Notes: generated from the sequence alone by a model not told the origin. 64,000 nt of DNA from Actinospica sp035712985 (GCA_035712985.1 DASTAE010000369.1:1-64000); one strand, 5' to 3'. Shown: positions 53,258-62,442, counted from the first letter of the stretch. Translations and numbers: made by a program.

Positions 53258-53832
53258 ACGCGCCCGGCTGGCTCACCGCGCTCGTCGCGATCCTGGTGAT
53301 CTCCGCCGCCGCCTACTCGCTGTGGCGGCTCGTGATCAGCCGCGTCTGGGGCCGCGGCACCGACTACGAGACCGACGCCCTGCACCTCGCCGTCGGCGTC
53401 GCCGCCGCGGGCATGGTCGCGGACTGGGCGCACACCCTGCCGCGCCCGGTATGGGCCGTGCTGTTCGCCGCCGCGGCCGTGTACTTCCTCGCGCGCAGGC
53501 GCTGGGCGCACTTCGCGGGCAGCGCGGTCGTCGTCTACATGTTCCTGGCCGGAGTCGCGCCGACCACGATCCACGGCTCGACCGCGGGTCAGTACACGAT
53601 GGCCGGGATGGACGGCATGATCCTCGATCAGACCATCACCTACCCGACCATCGGCCTGATCTTCGTCGTCGGCCTCTGCTTCTACGCCGTCACCGTGCTC
53701 AACGCGATCGAGCCGCTGTCGGCCGACACCGGGCGCGGCAATCCGCTGCTGCTCGCGCCCCGCAGCGTGGACGTGTGCCGCGTCGTGATCGTGCTCGTCC
53801 TCGCCTACGCGATCCTCACCAAGATCGTCTGA
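53254..53832 (+). CDS. DUF5134 family membrane protein
   Basis: A 192-residue protein with about six helices: His/Met-rich segments (DALHLAVGVAAAGMVADW, YTMAGMDGMI) match DUF5134 proteins, whose function is unknown. His and Met near membrane boundaries suggest metal handling, as inferred for similar copper-linked proteins. It forms a two-gene unit with the preceding protein. Its TGA directly abuts the stop of the convergent FUSC gene. Confidence 0.75.
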   Translation: MNAPGWLTALVAILVISAAAYSLWRLVISRVWGRGTDYETDALHLAVGVAAAGMVADWAHTLPRPVWAVLFAAAAVYFLARRRWAHFAGSAVVVYMFLAGVAPTTIHGSTAGQYTMAGMDGMILDQTITYPTIGLIFVVGLCFYAVTVLNAIEPLSADTGRGNPLLLAPRSVDVCRVVIVLVLAYAILTKIV

Positions 53833-56094
53833 TCAGAACCGCGCCCCGGCCGGGGCGACGGCCGCGAGGCTCGGCTGCAGGCGGCGGGCGGCCTCGAGGT
53901 GGTCGCCCGTCCAGATGATCCGCACGGCGGTCGCCGTGGCCCGGCCGTTCTCGTCGGCGAGGTCGCGGCGCACCGACTCGACGAGCCGGGCCTCGGCCTC
54001 CGCGTTGCGCTCCAGCGGCGCGGGGGCCGGCTGGAAGCGGGCGAAGCTCTCGGCGAGCTGCGCGTACCAGTCCGAGACCTGCGTCGCGGCGCCGAGCAGC
54101 TCGACCCGCGCCTGCGCGCGATCGGGCTCGTCGCGCGCGTTCTCGGCCTGCCGCCACAGCGCGAGCACCGCGTCCGCCGCCAGTCTCAGCCCCACCACCC
54201 CGGTCACCAGCGTGGTCATGTCGGCGAGCGGGACCGGCTTGGAGCCGCGCTCGGCGAGGTAGCTGCGGAACGCGTCGTCCAGGCGGCGCGCGGCGGCGGC
54301 GGCCTGGCGCCCGGCCAGGACCGGGGCCTCCGGCGGCGCCGGGTGCCTGGTGCAGCGCCCCAGGGCGAACCCGACGGCGTCGGCGAGGTAGCGGGCGCTG
54401 TCGGCGTACGCCTCGGACAGCGCCTTGTCCATCGCCGCCGTCGCCCCGCGCGGCCAGAAGAACAGCGCCACGCCGAGGCTCACGCCGCAGCCGAGCGCGA
54501 TGTCCTGGATCCGCAGCAGCACGATGTGCCAGTCCGGGTTCTGGCCGATGTTGAACAGGATCACCAGCGTCACGGTGAACGCCGCCTGCCCGGCCGCGAA
54601 GGAGATCGCCGCGGGCGCGATGCCCGCGATCAGGATCGCGACGGGCAGCAGGAACCACAGCACGTTGCCGTGGTGCCCGACGAGCGCGAGCAGCCCGGCG
54701 CCGAGGATCGAGCCGATCACGGTGCCGGTCACGGCGCGCAGCGCGTTCTGACCGGTGTTCAGCGCGTTCGAGCGCAGCACGGACAGCGTGCCGAGCAGCA
54801 CCCAGAAGGAGTGCTGAACGCTCGTCATGTTCGCGACCATGACCGCGATGCCGAGCCCGACCGCGCCGCGCAGGCTGTTGTGCAGCCAGACCGAGTGCCA
54901 CTCGACGTGCGCGCGGCCGCGCTCCCAGGCCGCGCGCAGCGGCTGGCGCACGGCGCCTCCGGGCTCGAGGCCCAGCAGCTTGGCGAACCAGCCGCGCTGC
55001 TCGGCCTCGGCGGCCAGCTCGACGTTCGCCGCGATCTGCAGCGTCGCGAAGCCGAGCTCCTGCGCGCGGAAGGAGAGGTCGAGCACGCCGAGGAACTCGC
55101 GCACGTCGGACTCCGAGCCGTCCACCGGCCGGGCGACCGGCAGCCGCACGGTCGCGCCGTCCTGCATCGCCGCCATGGCCTCGCGCAGCTCGGCGGACGC
55201 GGCGCGCAGCCGCGCGGGGTCGGTGCGCGGGTCCTCCAGCAGCTCGGCGGCGCGGTTGAGGACGGCCGCGGCGGCCCGGCGCGCGACGTGCGCCTCGCGG
55301 TCGCACTTCGGCCCTTTCTCGCTCGGCTGGGCGCTCTCGGTCATGATCGCGCTCAGCCAGGTCAATTCGTCGACCAGCCGCACCAGCGCCCGCGATCCGG
55401 TGGACAGGCCCGTCGGCCGGTAGGGGGTCGCGTTGAACGCGCGGCGCAGCTCGGCCTCCGCCTCGGCCGCGTAGTTCGCCGTCTGCCGGCAGACCTTGGC
55501 GTTGGGCGCGTCCGCGTCGCGGGCCATCACGGACGCGTCGGCGAGCAGCTGCGCGGCCACGGCCCGGCAGACCTTGGCGGCCGGCGCGCTCAGCGGGTCG
55601 GTCGAGGAACGCGGCCACAGGAACGTGATCGCGAGCATCGCCGCGGCCGTCGCGATCCCGACCCCCGCCAGTCGCGGCGGCAGCTGGGACAGCGGGACCG
55701 GGCTGGTGACCGGCAGGATGAAGGCCAGCAGCAGCGGCGTGGCCGAGCTCGCCAGCACCGAGCTGACCACGCCGGAGAACAGCACCGTGAACCCGATCGC
55801 GACCGTGCACAGGACCGCGAGCCAGGTCACCCGGGCGACCAGCGTGCCGACGCAGATCAGCAGGGCCCAGGCGAGCCCGAGGCCGAGGTGCGCGCGCAGG
55901 CGCTGCACCGTCGGCCCCGTGTACTCGACCATGAGCAGCATCGCGAAGGCGCCGAACGAGGCGAACGTCGCCATCGGGACCGAGTGGACGACCTGGGTGC
56001 ACACGGCGAAGAGCGCGGGCATCACCAGTGCCGTGCGCCCCGCGCGCCGCGTCGCGGCCAGGGAGGGATCGTGCTGTCGCAGCCAATGCAGCAT
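53833..56094 (-). CDS. FUSC-family membrane transporter
   Basis: A 753-residue protein with two blocks of hydrophobic helices (about 25-170 and 400-550), each followed by long cytoplasmic helical stretches. This is the duplicated layout of the FUSC/YccS/AaeB aromatic-acid efflux family. The second block has the signature SLRGAVGLGIAVMVANM. Substrate unknown; toxic aromatic compounds are plausible. It has its own 32-bp gap to the GH64 gene on the same strand. Confidence 0.85.
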   Translation of the reverse strand: MLHWLRQHDPSLAATRRAGRTALVMPALFAVCTQVVHSVPMATFASFGAFAMLLMVEYTGPTVQRLRAHLGLGLAWALLICVGTLVARVTWLAVLCTVAIGFTVLFSGVVSSVLASSATPLLLAFILPVTSPVPLSQLPPRLAGVGIATAAAMLAITFLWPRSSTDPLSAPAAKVCRAVAAQLLADASVMARDADAPNAKVCRQTANYAAEAEAELRRAFNATPYRPTGLSTGSRALVRLVDELTWLSAIMTESAQPSEKGPKCDREAHVARRAAAAVLNRAAELLEDPRTDPARLRAASAELREAMAAMQDGATVRLPVARPVDGSESDVREFLGVLDLSFRAQELGFATLQIAANVELAAEAEQRGWFAKLLGLEPGGAVRQPLRAAWERGRAHVEWHSVWLHNSLRGAVGLGIAVMVANMTSVQHSFWVLLGTLSVLRSNALNTGQNALRAVTGTVIGSILGAGLLALVGHHGNVLWFLLPVAILIAGIAPAAISFAAGQAAFTVTLVILFNIGQNPDWHIVLLRIQDIALGCGVSLGVALFFWPRGATAAMDKALSEAYADSARYLADAVGFALGRCTRHPAPPEAPVLAGRQAAAAARRLDDAFRSYLAERGSKPVPLADMTTLVTGVVGLRLAADAVLALWRQAENARDEPDRAQARVELLGAATQVSDWYAQLAESFARFQPAPAPLERNAEAEARLVESVRRDLADENGRATATAVRIIWTGDHLEAARRLQPSLAAVAPAGARF

Positions 56095-56126
56095 GAGCCC
56101 AGTATCCGCGTTATCGGCCGACTCTG

Positions 56127-57821
56127 TTAGGCGGCCCCGAACGTGAACCAGTGGATGTTCACGAAATCCGCGGGCTGTCCGCTGGAGAACACCAGGTAGA
56201 CGGTGTGCGTCCCGGTCACCGTGCTGATGTTCGCGGGCACCGTCTCCCAGCTCTGCCAGCCGCCGGTGCTCGCGATCGCGAAGCTGCCGACCGGGGTCGC
56301 GGTCGGGCTGTCGAGGGCCACCGCGACCAGCCCGCTGATCCCGGAGGCCGCGCCCGAGGCGACCCGGGCGATGAGCTGGCCGGCCCCGGTCGCCCCGAAG
56401 TCAACGTTGTCATAGGCGAGCCAGCACCCGTTGGAGATCCAGCCCACGTCCTGGCCGCCGCCGGTGTCCGTGGTGGTCTCGGTCTGCGTGCCGTTCTTCG
56501 CGCTGGACGAGGCGGCCTGGATCGTCGAGTACGCGCTGACCGAGCCGCCGCCCGAGCCGCCGCCGGTCGAGGAGGCCGAGGCCGACGCGGTGGAGCCGCC
56601 GGTCGCCGTGCCGCCGCCGACCGCGATCGTCAGCAGTGTCGGGTTCGGGTCGGCGACGAAGCCCGACTGGTCGGTGCCGCCGTTGGGCGTCACGTCGTCG
56701 TACGGGAAGGCGTAGCCGCGCCCATCGAGGTTCGCCGCGTGCACGATCCGCGCGTAGTGGTTGGTGACGGCGTTCTTGTAGTAGTTCGCCGGGCTCTCGC
56801 CGTCCGGCTGGTCGGTGTCGATCAGCAGCGTGGTGCGGTTGAACGCGGCGCTGAGGCGCGCGACGAGCGGACCGCGCTCGCCCGAGGTGTCGGCGAACGG
56901 CCCGGTGCTGCAGCTGAATATGTCCGCGGCGGACGGCTGCGCGAATCCGCTCGCCCCGGCGAAGGTGAGGGCGCCGCCGGAGACGGTGCCCGTGACGCTG
57001 CCGTACGAGGCCTGCGTGTCGATGGTCAGTGAGGAGCCGGTGTACTTCGACCAGACCTGGTCCACGTAGGGCTGGAAGTAGCCGGAGAACAGGGACGAAT
57101 TCATCACGATGCCGTTGTTCGGACTCAGGGCACGAAGATTGCTGCCGTTCCTGGTCACGACCAGCTTGTCCCAGCCGGCGCCGTCCGCGGCGTGTTGCGC
57201 GATGAGGTTGGAGCAGACCGTGTCCAGGCCCGAGGAGGACATGCCGCTGACCGTCTGCACGGTGCCCGAGGAGTTGGTCAGCGCGAGGGAGACCGGGATC
57301 GAGACGAAGTCGACGTAGCTGATGTTCGCGTAGATCTGCGAGCTGTTGAAGGTGAACTCGCAGAAGTCCCACATCACGTTGATGTTCGGATCGGAGTTGT
57401 TGCTGACCGAGGGCTCGACGAGGGCGGGTCCCGGGTTCAGCAGGAAGGTGATCGGCGCGCCGATCGAGAACCAGATCCGGCCGCCGGCGATCTGCGGGAT
57501 GGTGATCGAGGTGGTGCTGCCGGGCGCGCCGAGCGGGATCGCGCAGTTGGCGCCGAGCGCGGAGCCGGTGCTGCTGGGGGAGGTGGGGTAGTAGACGGTG
57601 TGCCCGTCCGCCTCAAGCAGCATCAGGGCGTTGCCGTTGTTGATGGCCTGGCCGGTGACGTAGGCGTAGACCGTGTTCGACGTCGTCGTGTTCTGAATGT
57701 CGATCTGCAGCGTGCTGGGGGCGGCCGAGGCCTTGGAGAGCAACGCGCCGCTGCCGATGCCGAGCGCGGAGCCGCCTATCACGGCGGCCGAGGCGGTCAG
57801 TAGCTTCCTGCGGTGGATCAT
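56127..57821 (-). CDS. Secreted beta-1,3-glucanase, GH64, with C-terminal CBM6
   Basis: A 564-residue exported enzyme. The N-terminus is a signal with RRK and a hydrophobic run (residues 1-34, ending ASAA). The GH64 domain (about 36-400) contains the putative catalytic pair Glu155 (WDFCEF) and Asp171 (SYVDF), 16 residues apart as in laminaripentaose-producing glucanases. A Ser/Gly/Thr linker (about 405-430) leads to a CBM6-type domain (about 432-564; GGQDVGWISNGCWLAYDNVDFG). It would cleave beta-1,3-glucans of fungi or algae outside the cell. A LacI-type palindrome lies upstream. Confidence 0.92.
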   Translation of the reverse strand: MIHRRKLLTASAAVIGGSALGIGSGALLSKASAAPSTLQIDIQNTTTSNTVYAYVTGQAINNGNALMLLEADGHTVYYPTSPSSTGSALGANCAIPLGAPGSTTSITIPQIAGGRIWFSIGAPITFLLNPGPALVEPSVSNNSDPNINVMWDFCEFTFNSSQIYANISYVDFVSIPVSLALTNSSGTVQTVSGMSSSGLDTVCSNLIAQHAADGAGWDKLVVTRNGSNLRALSPNNGIVMNSSLFSGYFQPYVDQVWSKYTGSSLTIDTQASYGSVTGTVSGGALTFAGASGFAQPSAADIFSCSTGPFADTSGERGPLVARLSAAFNRTTLLIDTDQPDGESPANYYKNAVTNHYARIVHAANLDGRGYAFPYDDVTPNGGTDQSGFVADPNPTLLTIAVGGGTATGGSTASASASSTGGGSGGGSVSAYSTIQAASSSAKNGTQTETTTDTGGGQDVGWISNGCWLAYDNVDFGATGAGQLIARVASGAASGISGLVAVALDSPTATPVGSFAIASTGGWQSWETVPANISTVTGTHTVYLVFSSGQPADFVNIHWFTFGAA

Positions 57822-57844
57822 GGAGGTGGGTTCTCCTTCGTTCC

Positions 57845-57856
57845 GTAAACGTTTCC
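57845..57856 (-). promoter_or_regulatory. LacI-type operator upstream of the GH64 gene
   Basis: GTAAACGTTTCC around a perfect AAACGTTT core (57847-57854), 24 bp before the glucanase start. It resembles GGAAACGTTTCC-type sites of LacI-family sugar repressors and differs from the AGCGCT class elsewhere in the window. Confidence 0.5.
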
Positions 57857-57950
57857 GAGGACAAGCTGCGTCAGAGTATGGAAAGGTCTAGGCCTGACGT
57901 CAATAAACCGGGGCTTAAATAGCTCGCAATGCCAGTGCGAGGGGGCGGCG

Positions 57951-59408
57951 GTGAGCGGGAACGCGGCGGCGACGCGGTTCCTCGGCCTGCTGCGCGCGCA
58001 TCCGGGGCCGGATTTCAGGATCGAGGCGGCCGCGGTGCTCGCCGATGTCCCGCTCGGCCAGGCGATGACCGCCATGAGGGCGCTCTGCGACGCCCGCCTG
58101 GTCGAGCGGACGGCCCCGCGCCGGTATCGGCTGCTCGATCAGGGTCCTGCGTCTTCGTGGCTCGGCGAGCGGGAGATCGAGGCCGCGCGGCGCCGCGTGA
58201 TCGAGTGGTACCTGCAGGGCTCGTACGACGCGAGTCAGTACATGGATCTGACCTGCCACCACCCGCTGAAGATCGAGGTCTCCGAGGCCTCGGTCCGCGT
58301 CCCGGAGTTCCCCGATCGGCAGGCCGCGGCCGCGTGGTACGAGCAGGAGTGGGCCAACCTCGTCGCCGCGGTGCAGACGGCCGCCGAGTGCGGATTCCTC
58401 GTCCTGGTCTGGCAGTTGGCCGCGACGATGCGGTTCGTCTTCATGCGCGCCGACCGCTGCGAGGCGGGGATGGCCGTGCAGCGCAGGGCCCTGCGAGCCG
58501 CGCAGCAGCTGCACGATCTGTGGGCCACGGCCACGATCCTCGACGGACTGTGCCTGGCCTACATGCAGCTCGGCCAGGGCGCGCAGAGCCAGGACGCGAA
58601 CGCCGCCGCCATCGCGATCTGGCAGGAGATCGGCGACGGCGAACGCGAGGCCATCAGCAAGACGACCCGCTCGCTGCAGATGATGGGCTCGCGGGACTGG
58701 GCGCGCTCGGTCGGCTATATCGAGGGCATCATCGCGTCCACCGAGGACGTGTCGGCGCGGCGCATCTACGGCGTCAACCTCGGCAACCTCGGCGAATGCA
58801 TGCTCGAGCTCGGCGACCTGGCCAGGGCCCGCTCCCTGGTGTCCAAGGCGCTGGGCATCCACCGCGAGTTCGGCTGGGACATGGGGATCGCCGACACGCT
58901 CTGGAACCTCAGCAGGATCATGCGCGCCCGGCGCCGGATGGCCGACGCGCTGCCGTACGCGCAGGCGGCCGTCGAGCACGCGAAGCGCACCACCGACGCG
59001 AACCTGCAGGGTCGCACGATGCTCGAACTCGCCGTCGCGCTGCAGGCCAATCGCAAGTACGACGAGTCGGCGACGGCCTATCGGAACGCGCTGGAACATG
59101 CGCGATTGGCGGGGGACCGGGGTGGCGAGGCGCGGGTGCTGGAGCGCGCGGCCGTGCTGCGCCACGAGCTGCGCGATCTGACGGCCGCCCGCGCCTGGCA
59201 CGAGCAGTCGATCGCGGTCTCGCGGGAGATCGGGGACCGCTGGTATCTGGCCCTCAGCCTGGAGCGGTTCGCCGAGACGCTGGAGCGGCTCGGCCGGGAG
59301 CGCGAGGCGTGGGCGGCGCGCGCCGAGTCCCTGGCGCTGTTCAAGGAGTTCGACGAGCCGGCCGCGCGCGCCGCGCTCGCCCGGCTCTCGATCGCGCTCG
59401 GGGACTAG
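57951..59408 (+). CDS. Winged-helix/TPR protein resembling the C-terminal half of AfsR-type regulators
   Basis: A 485-residue cytoplasmic protein. Residues 8-65 (LADVPLGQAMTAMRALCDARLV, then RRYRLLDQ) are the winged helix that follows the NB-ARC ATPase in AfsR/SARP-like and STAND regulators; residues about 130-480 form tetratricopeptide-like helical pairs. The NB-ARC P-loop and any N-terminal DNA-binding domain are missing. GTG at 57951 has GAGGGGG upstream. It could be a stand-alone TPR adaptor or a truncated regulator. It is divergent from the glucanase gene, 129 bp away. Confidence 0.7.
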   Translation: MSGNAAATRFLGLLRAHPGPDFRIEAAAVLADVPLGQAMTAMRALCDARLVERTAPRRYRLLDQGPASSWLGEREIEAARRRVIEWYLQGSYDASQYMDLTCHHPLKIEVSEASVRVPEFPDRQAAAAWYEQEWANLVAAVQTAAECGFLVLVWQLAATMRFVFMRADRCEAGMAVQRRALRAAQQLHDLWATATILDGLCLAYMQLGQGAQSQDANAAAIAIWQEIGDGEREAISKTTRSLQMMGSRDWARSVGYIEGIIASTEDVSARRIYGVNLGNLGECMLELGDLARARSLVSKALGIHREFGWDMGIADTLWNLSRIMRARRRMADALPYAQAAVEHAKRTTDANLQGRTMLELAVALQANRKYDESATAYRNALEHARLAGDRGGEARVLERAAVLRHELRDLTAARAWHEQSIAVSREIGDRWYLALSLERFAETLERLGREREAWAARAESLALFKEFDEPAARAALARLSIALGD

Positions 59409-59409
59409 C

Positions 59410-59461
59410 CGAGGGCCGGCCGATGGGGGAGGACGCCCCGTCGACCGGCCCCCGGCCCTCG
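59410..59461. terminator. Nested bidirectional terminator
   Basis: Perfect 10-bp arms CGAGGGCCGG (59410-59419) and CCGGCCCTCG (59452-59461), with an inner GGGG/CCCC hairpin, fill the 54-bp gap between the convergent TPR and GH51 genes. Confidence 0.75.
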
Positions 59462-59462
59462 C

Positions 59463-62111
59463 CTAGCGCCGCTCGACGGTGACGACCGTGAGCGAGTAGG
59501 CGGGCGCGGTGTAGTCGAACACGCCGCCGGATCCGGTCACGCTGGACCTGGCCGGGGTGATCGCGTCGGGGGCGGTCAGGGTGTTGCCGACCGTGTCGTC
59601 GGCGTTGGCGAGGACCTCGACCTTCGCGGTCGCGCCGGTCTTGCCGGTGAACGTGAGCTGCGTCGCGACCGCCGTCGCGGCCGGGTTGACGATCTTCACG
59701 TACACGCGGCCCGAACGGCTGTCGATCGTCGCCGAGTAGTACAGGCCGGTGGCCGACGCCGTGACCGGCACGACCTTGTCGCCGACGTTCGCCGCGAACA
59801 TCTGCTGCACGTAGTACGAGGTGGAGCCGTAGCTGTCGATCTGGTTGTAGCCGATCAGGTTCGGGTTCCACTGCGTGTGGCCGTAGTTGGCGAACAGCGG
59901 CGCGTACGAGGTCATGTGCACGATGTCGGAGTTGCGCTCCATGCCGGTCATGAACGCGGCCTCGCCGAGCGAGTTGCCGAGGAAGCCGGTCGGCAGCGAG
60001 CCGGCGTTCGCGGTGCCCGCGTATTCGCCCACGAAGATCTGCGGGCCGCTGCGGTCGTAGGAGTCGAACATCGTCGACGCCGACTCGAACCAGGACTCGC
60101 TCTCGTAGTAGTGCAGGTCGAGCACGTCCATCGGCCGCGAGGTGACCTTCGTCGTCGCGATCAGCTGCACGTGCGGGTACGCGGCCTTGAGCGCGTCGTA
60201 GAAGGCCGCGTAGCGGTACGCCTCGTAGCTGCCGCTGCCGTCGAGCCAGTCCTCGTTGCCGATCTCCAGGTACGGCGTGGCGAACGGGGCCGGGTGGCCG
60301 TCGGCGGCGCGCTTGGCGCCCCAGGTCGAGGAGACCGGGCCGGTCACGTACTCGACGAGGTCGAGCGCGTCCTGCACGTAGGGCGCGAGGTCGGCCTCGG
60401 CGACGACGGTGCCGTTCAGCGTGTAGCCGGCCCACACCCCGAGCACCGGGGTCGCGCCGAGGTCCTCGGCGAGCTGCAGGTATTCGAGCAGGCCGAGGCC
60501 GTCGTCGGAGAAGTAGCCCCACGCGGTGTTCTCGTGCCCGGGCCGCTCCCAGACCGGGCCGATCGTCGTCTTCCAGTCCCAGCGGGTGGCCAGCGTGTTG
60601 CCCTCGACGTAGTTGCCGCCGGGGAACCGCAGGATCTTGGGGCGCATGTTCTGCAGCAGGTCCACGAGATCGGGCCGCAGGCCGTTGGGCCGATTGCGGT
60701 ACGTCGGCGGGAAGAGTGAGACGTTCTGCAGCCAGATGGAGGACCCTGACGGCGTCGCCGCGTGGCCCGAGCGGTTGTCCACGGCGATCACGAAGCGCCC
60801 GGCGGTCGACTCGGTCGCGGACTTCGGAACGCAGAGCACGGTGTGGAACTGCCGCCAGTTCCCGCCGACGCCGCGTACCTGCGAGGTGGCGTACGTGGTC
60901 GTGCCGTCCGCCGACTCCAGCGAGACGGTCAGCGGGGCGTGGAAACCGCTGGTGGCCTTGGCGAAGAAGGACACGCGGTAGGTCTGCCCCGGCACGATCG
61001 GCACGCCGAAGTAGCCGCCGTTCGCCATGCCGGCGCGCTGTCCGGTGGCGACCGAGGCGAGGTCGAGGCGCAGCGAGCGGGTCAGGGCGCTGTTGAGGCC
61101 GACGGCGCTGTCCAGGACCGGCGTGGCCGACCCGCCGCCGTCCGCGACCTCGGTCCAGTCGTTGGCGAACAGCTCGATCACGCCGTCCTTGCCGTTGCCC
61201 GAGGAGTCGACGGCGGCCGCGCCCTTCGCCTCGTCGAAGCGGTACCAGGCCACGTTGCCGCCGCCGGGCGAGCCGCCCGCGGAGGTCTGCAGCGAGGCGA
61301 CCTCGGCGGCGCTCAGGGCGCGGTCGTAGATCTGGAACTCGTCCACGGCGCCGGAGAGGTACGGGTCCGGGGAGAACTGCGAGCGGCCGATGTAGTTCTG
61401 CGTGGTGCGCGGCAGGCTCGAAGGGTTCAGCGTCATCGCGGTGTTGGTGTCCACCGCGACGCCGTTGACGTAGAGGGTCGCCGTCGTGCCGGACAGGGTC
61501 ACGGCCAGGTGGCTCCAGGCGCCGGTCGGCAGCGCGGCGGGGGCGTTGAGCTGCTGCTCGGCGAAGTAGCTGTCCAGGGATATGGAGAAGCGCGGCGCGG
61601 CCCCGGCGTTGAGTGTCAGGAACATGTAGTCGGTCTGGCCGGTGCCGAAGTCGAACACGCGCATCCACTGGCTGATCGAGCTCGGGTTCACCCAGACGGC
61701 GATGGTGAAGTCGGTCAGGCCGTCGACGATCCCCTCGGGCAGCAGCGCGTACTGCGCCGGGCTGCCGCCGCCGAGCTGCACCGCGTTGCCGAACCTGCCG
61801 GCCACCCGCGGGATCTGGTCGGCGGTGTACCAGGCGGTGGGCGTGTTCGGGTCCATGAACGTGCGGTTGCGGATGAGTTCGGGGTAGAGGCCGCCGACGC
61901 CGGCGTAGTTGATCTCCTCGAAGAAGGCCCCGTAGAGCTCGGGGCTCACCGCGTGGCCGGGATTCGCCGAGTCGACGGTGAGGGCGAGGGCGCTGTCGGC
62001 GGCGGCTGTACCGCCTCCCAGCAGCTCGGTCGCCGGAAGCGCCGCGGCTCCCAGCACGCCGAGGGTGGTACCGCGTAACACGATCCGCCGGGTGACTCCA
62101 TTGTCATTCAT
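59463..62111 (-). CDS. Secreted alpha-L-arabinofuranosidase, GH51, with inserted LamG domain
   Basis: An 882-residue exported enzyme. The N-terminus has a twin-arginine-like signal (VTRRIVLRG, hydrophobic core, ending TAAADS). The chain starts with the GH51 edge (HAVSPELYGAFFEEINYAG), is interrupted by a LamG/concanavalin-like domain (about 85-290), then resumes with a beta-domain and the TIM barrel: acid/base Glu620 in EIGNED and nucleophile Glu696 in VGEYAG. It releases arabinose from arabinan or arabinoxylan. ATG at 62111 is chosen over one 14 codons upstream because GGAG sits 7 nt before it. Two LacI-type operators lie upstream. Confidence 0.92.
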   Translation of the reverse strand: MNDNGVTRRIVLRGTTLGVLGAAALPATELLGGGTAAADSALALTVDSANPGHAVSPELYGAFFEEINYAGVGGLYPELIRNRTFMDPNTPTAWYTADQIPRVAGRFGNAVQLGGGSPAQYALLPEGIVDGLTDFTIAVWVNPSSISQWMRVFDFGTGQTDYMFLTLNAGAAPRFSISLDSYFAEQQLNAPAALPTGAWSHLAVTLSGTTATLYVNGVAVDTNTAMTLNPSSLPRTTQNYIGRSQFSPDPYLSGAVDEFQIYDRALSAAEVASLQTSAGGSPGGGNVAWYRFDEAKGAAAVDSSGNGKDGVIELFANDWTEVADGGGSATPVLDSAVGLNSALTRSLRLDLASVATGQRAGMANGGYFGVPIVPGQTYRVSFFAKATSGFHAPLTVSLESADGTTTYATSQVRGVGGNWRQFHTVLCVPKSATESTAGRFVIAVDNRSGHAATPSGSSIWLQNVSLFPPTYRNRPNGLRPDLVDLLQNMRPKILRFPGGNYVEGNTLATRWDWKTTIGPVWERPGHENTAWGYFSDDGLGLLEYLQLAEDLGATPVLGVWAGYTLNGTVVAEADLAPYVQDALDLVEYVTGPVSSTWGAKRAADGHPAPFATPYLEIGNEDWLDGSGSYEAYRYAAFYDALKAAYPHVQLIATTKVTSRPMDVLDLHYYESESWFESASTMFDSYDRSGPQIFVGEYAGTANAGSLPTGFLGNSLGEAAFMTGMERNSDIVHMTSYAPLFANYGHTQWNPNLIGYNQIDSYGSTSYYVQQMFAANVGDKVVPVTASATGLYYSATIDSRSGRVYVKIVNPAATAVATQLTFTGKTGATAKVEVLANADDTVGNTLTAPDAITPARSSVTGSGGVFDYTAPAYSLTVVTVERR

Positions 62112-62138
62112 AGCGTTGCTCCGTGGGTGGGGCCGATA

Positions 62139-62152
62139 TGTGAGCGTTAACA
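62139..62152 (-). promoter_or_regulatory. LacI-type operator, proximal, GH51 gene
   Basis: TGTGAGCGTTAACA, 28 bp upstream of the GH51 start. It is identical to the site before the alditol oxidase gene except for one base (T for C at position 9). Confidence 0.55.
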
Positions 62153-62303
62153 ATCTTTGCGGTCCGGCAGGCCTGGTAGCGCATCAGGGGTATAAGGCCT
62201 ATGGCATGCCGGGCGCACGGAGCCCGGCAGTTCGAGGCTCCGTCGCCTCGCATGGGAATAGTAACCGGCGAGCGGGCGCAGTCAAGGGATCATCGTCCTG
62301 CGC

Positions 62304-62317
62304 TGATAGCGCTCACA
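62304..62317 (-). promoter_or_regulatory. LacI-type operator, distal, GH51 / glycosyltransferase gap
   Basis: TGATAGCGCTCACA on the plus strand, reading TGTGAGCGCTATCA on the minus strand: one base from the 12432 site. It is 165 bp from the proximal site in the divergent gap, which holds no gene of normal length, and could allow looping. Confidence 0.5.
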
Positions 62318-62395
62318 GAACTGCCCGGGGGAACGTGTACGCCCGTTCGGCCCCGTTCCGGCGTTGCCGCTTCCCGCGCCGGCGGCCAGAGTTGA

Positions 62396-62442
62396 ATATG
62401 CTTCATATTATGACAAAGCAGACCTATGCGGCCGACGCATGA
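62396..62442 (+). promoter_or_regulatory. AT-rich promoter island and possible leader peptide before the GT39 gene
   Basis: ATATG-CTT-CATAT (62396-62408) and TATTAT (62406-62411) form an AT-rich island, exceptional for this DNA. ATGs at 62398 and 62410 open a 14- or 10-codon frame (MLHIMTKQTYAADA) whose TGA overlaps the glycosyltransferase ATG as ATGA, so it could be a translated, coupled leader. Confidence 0.35.
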
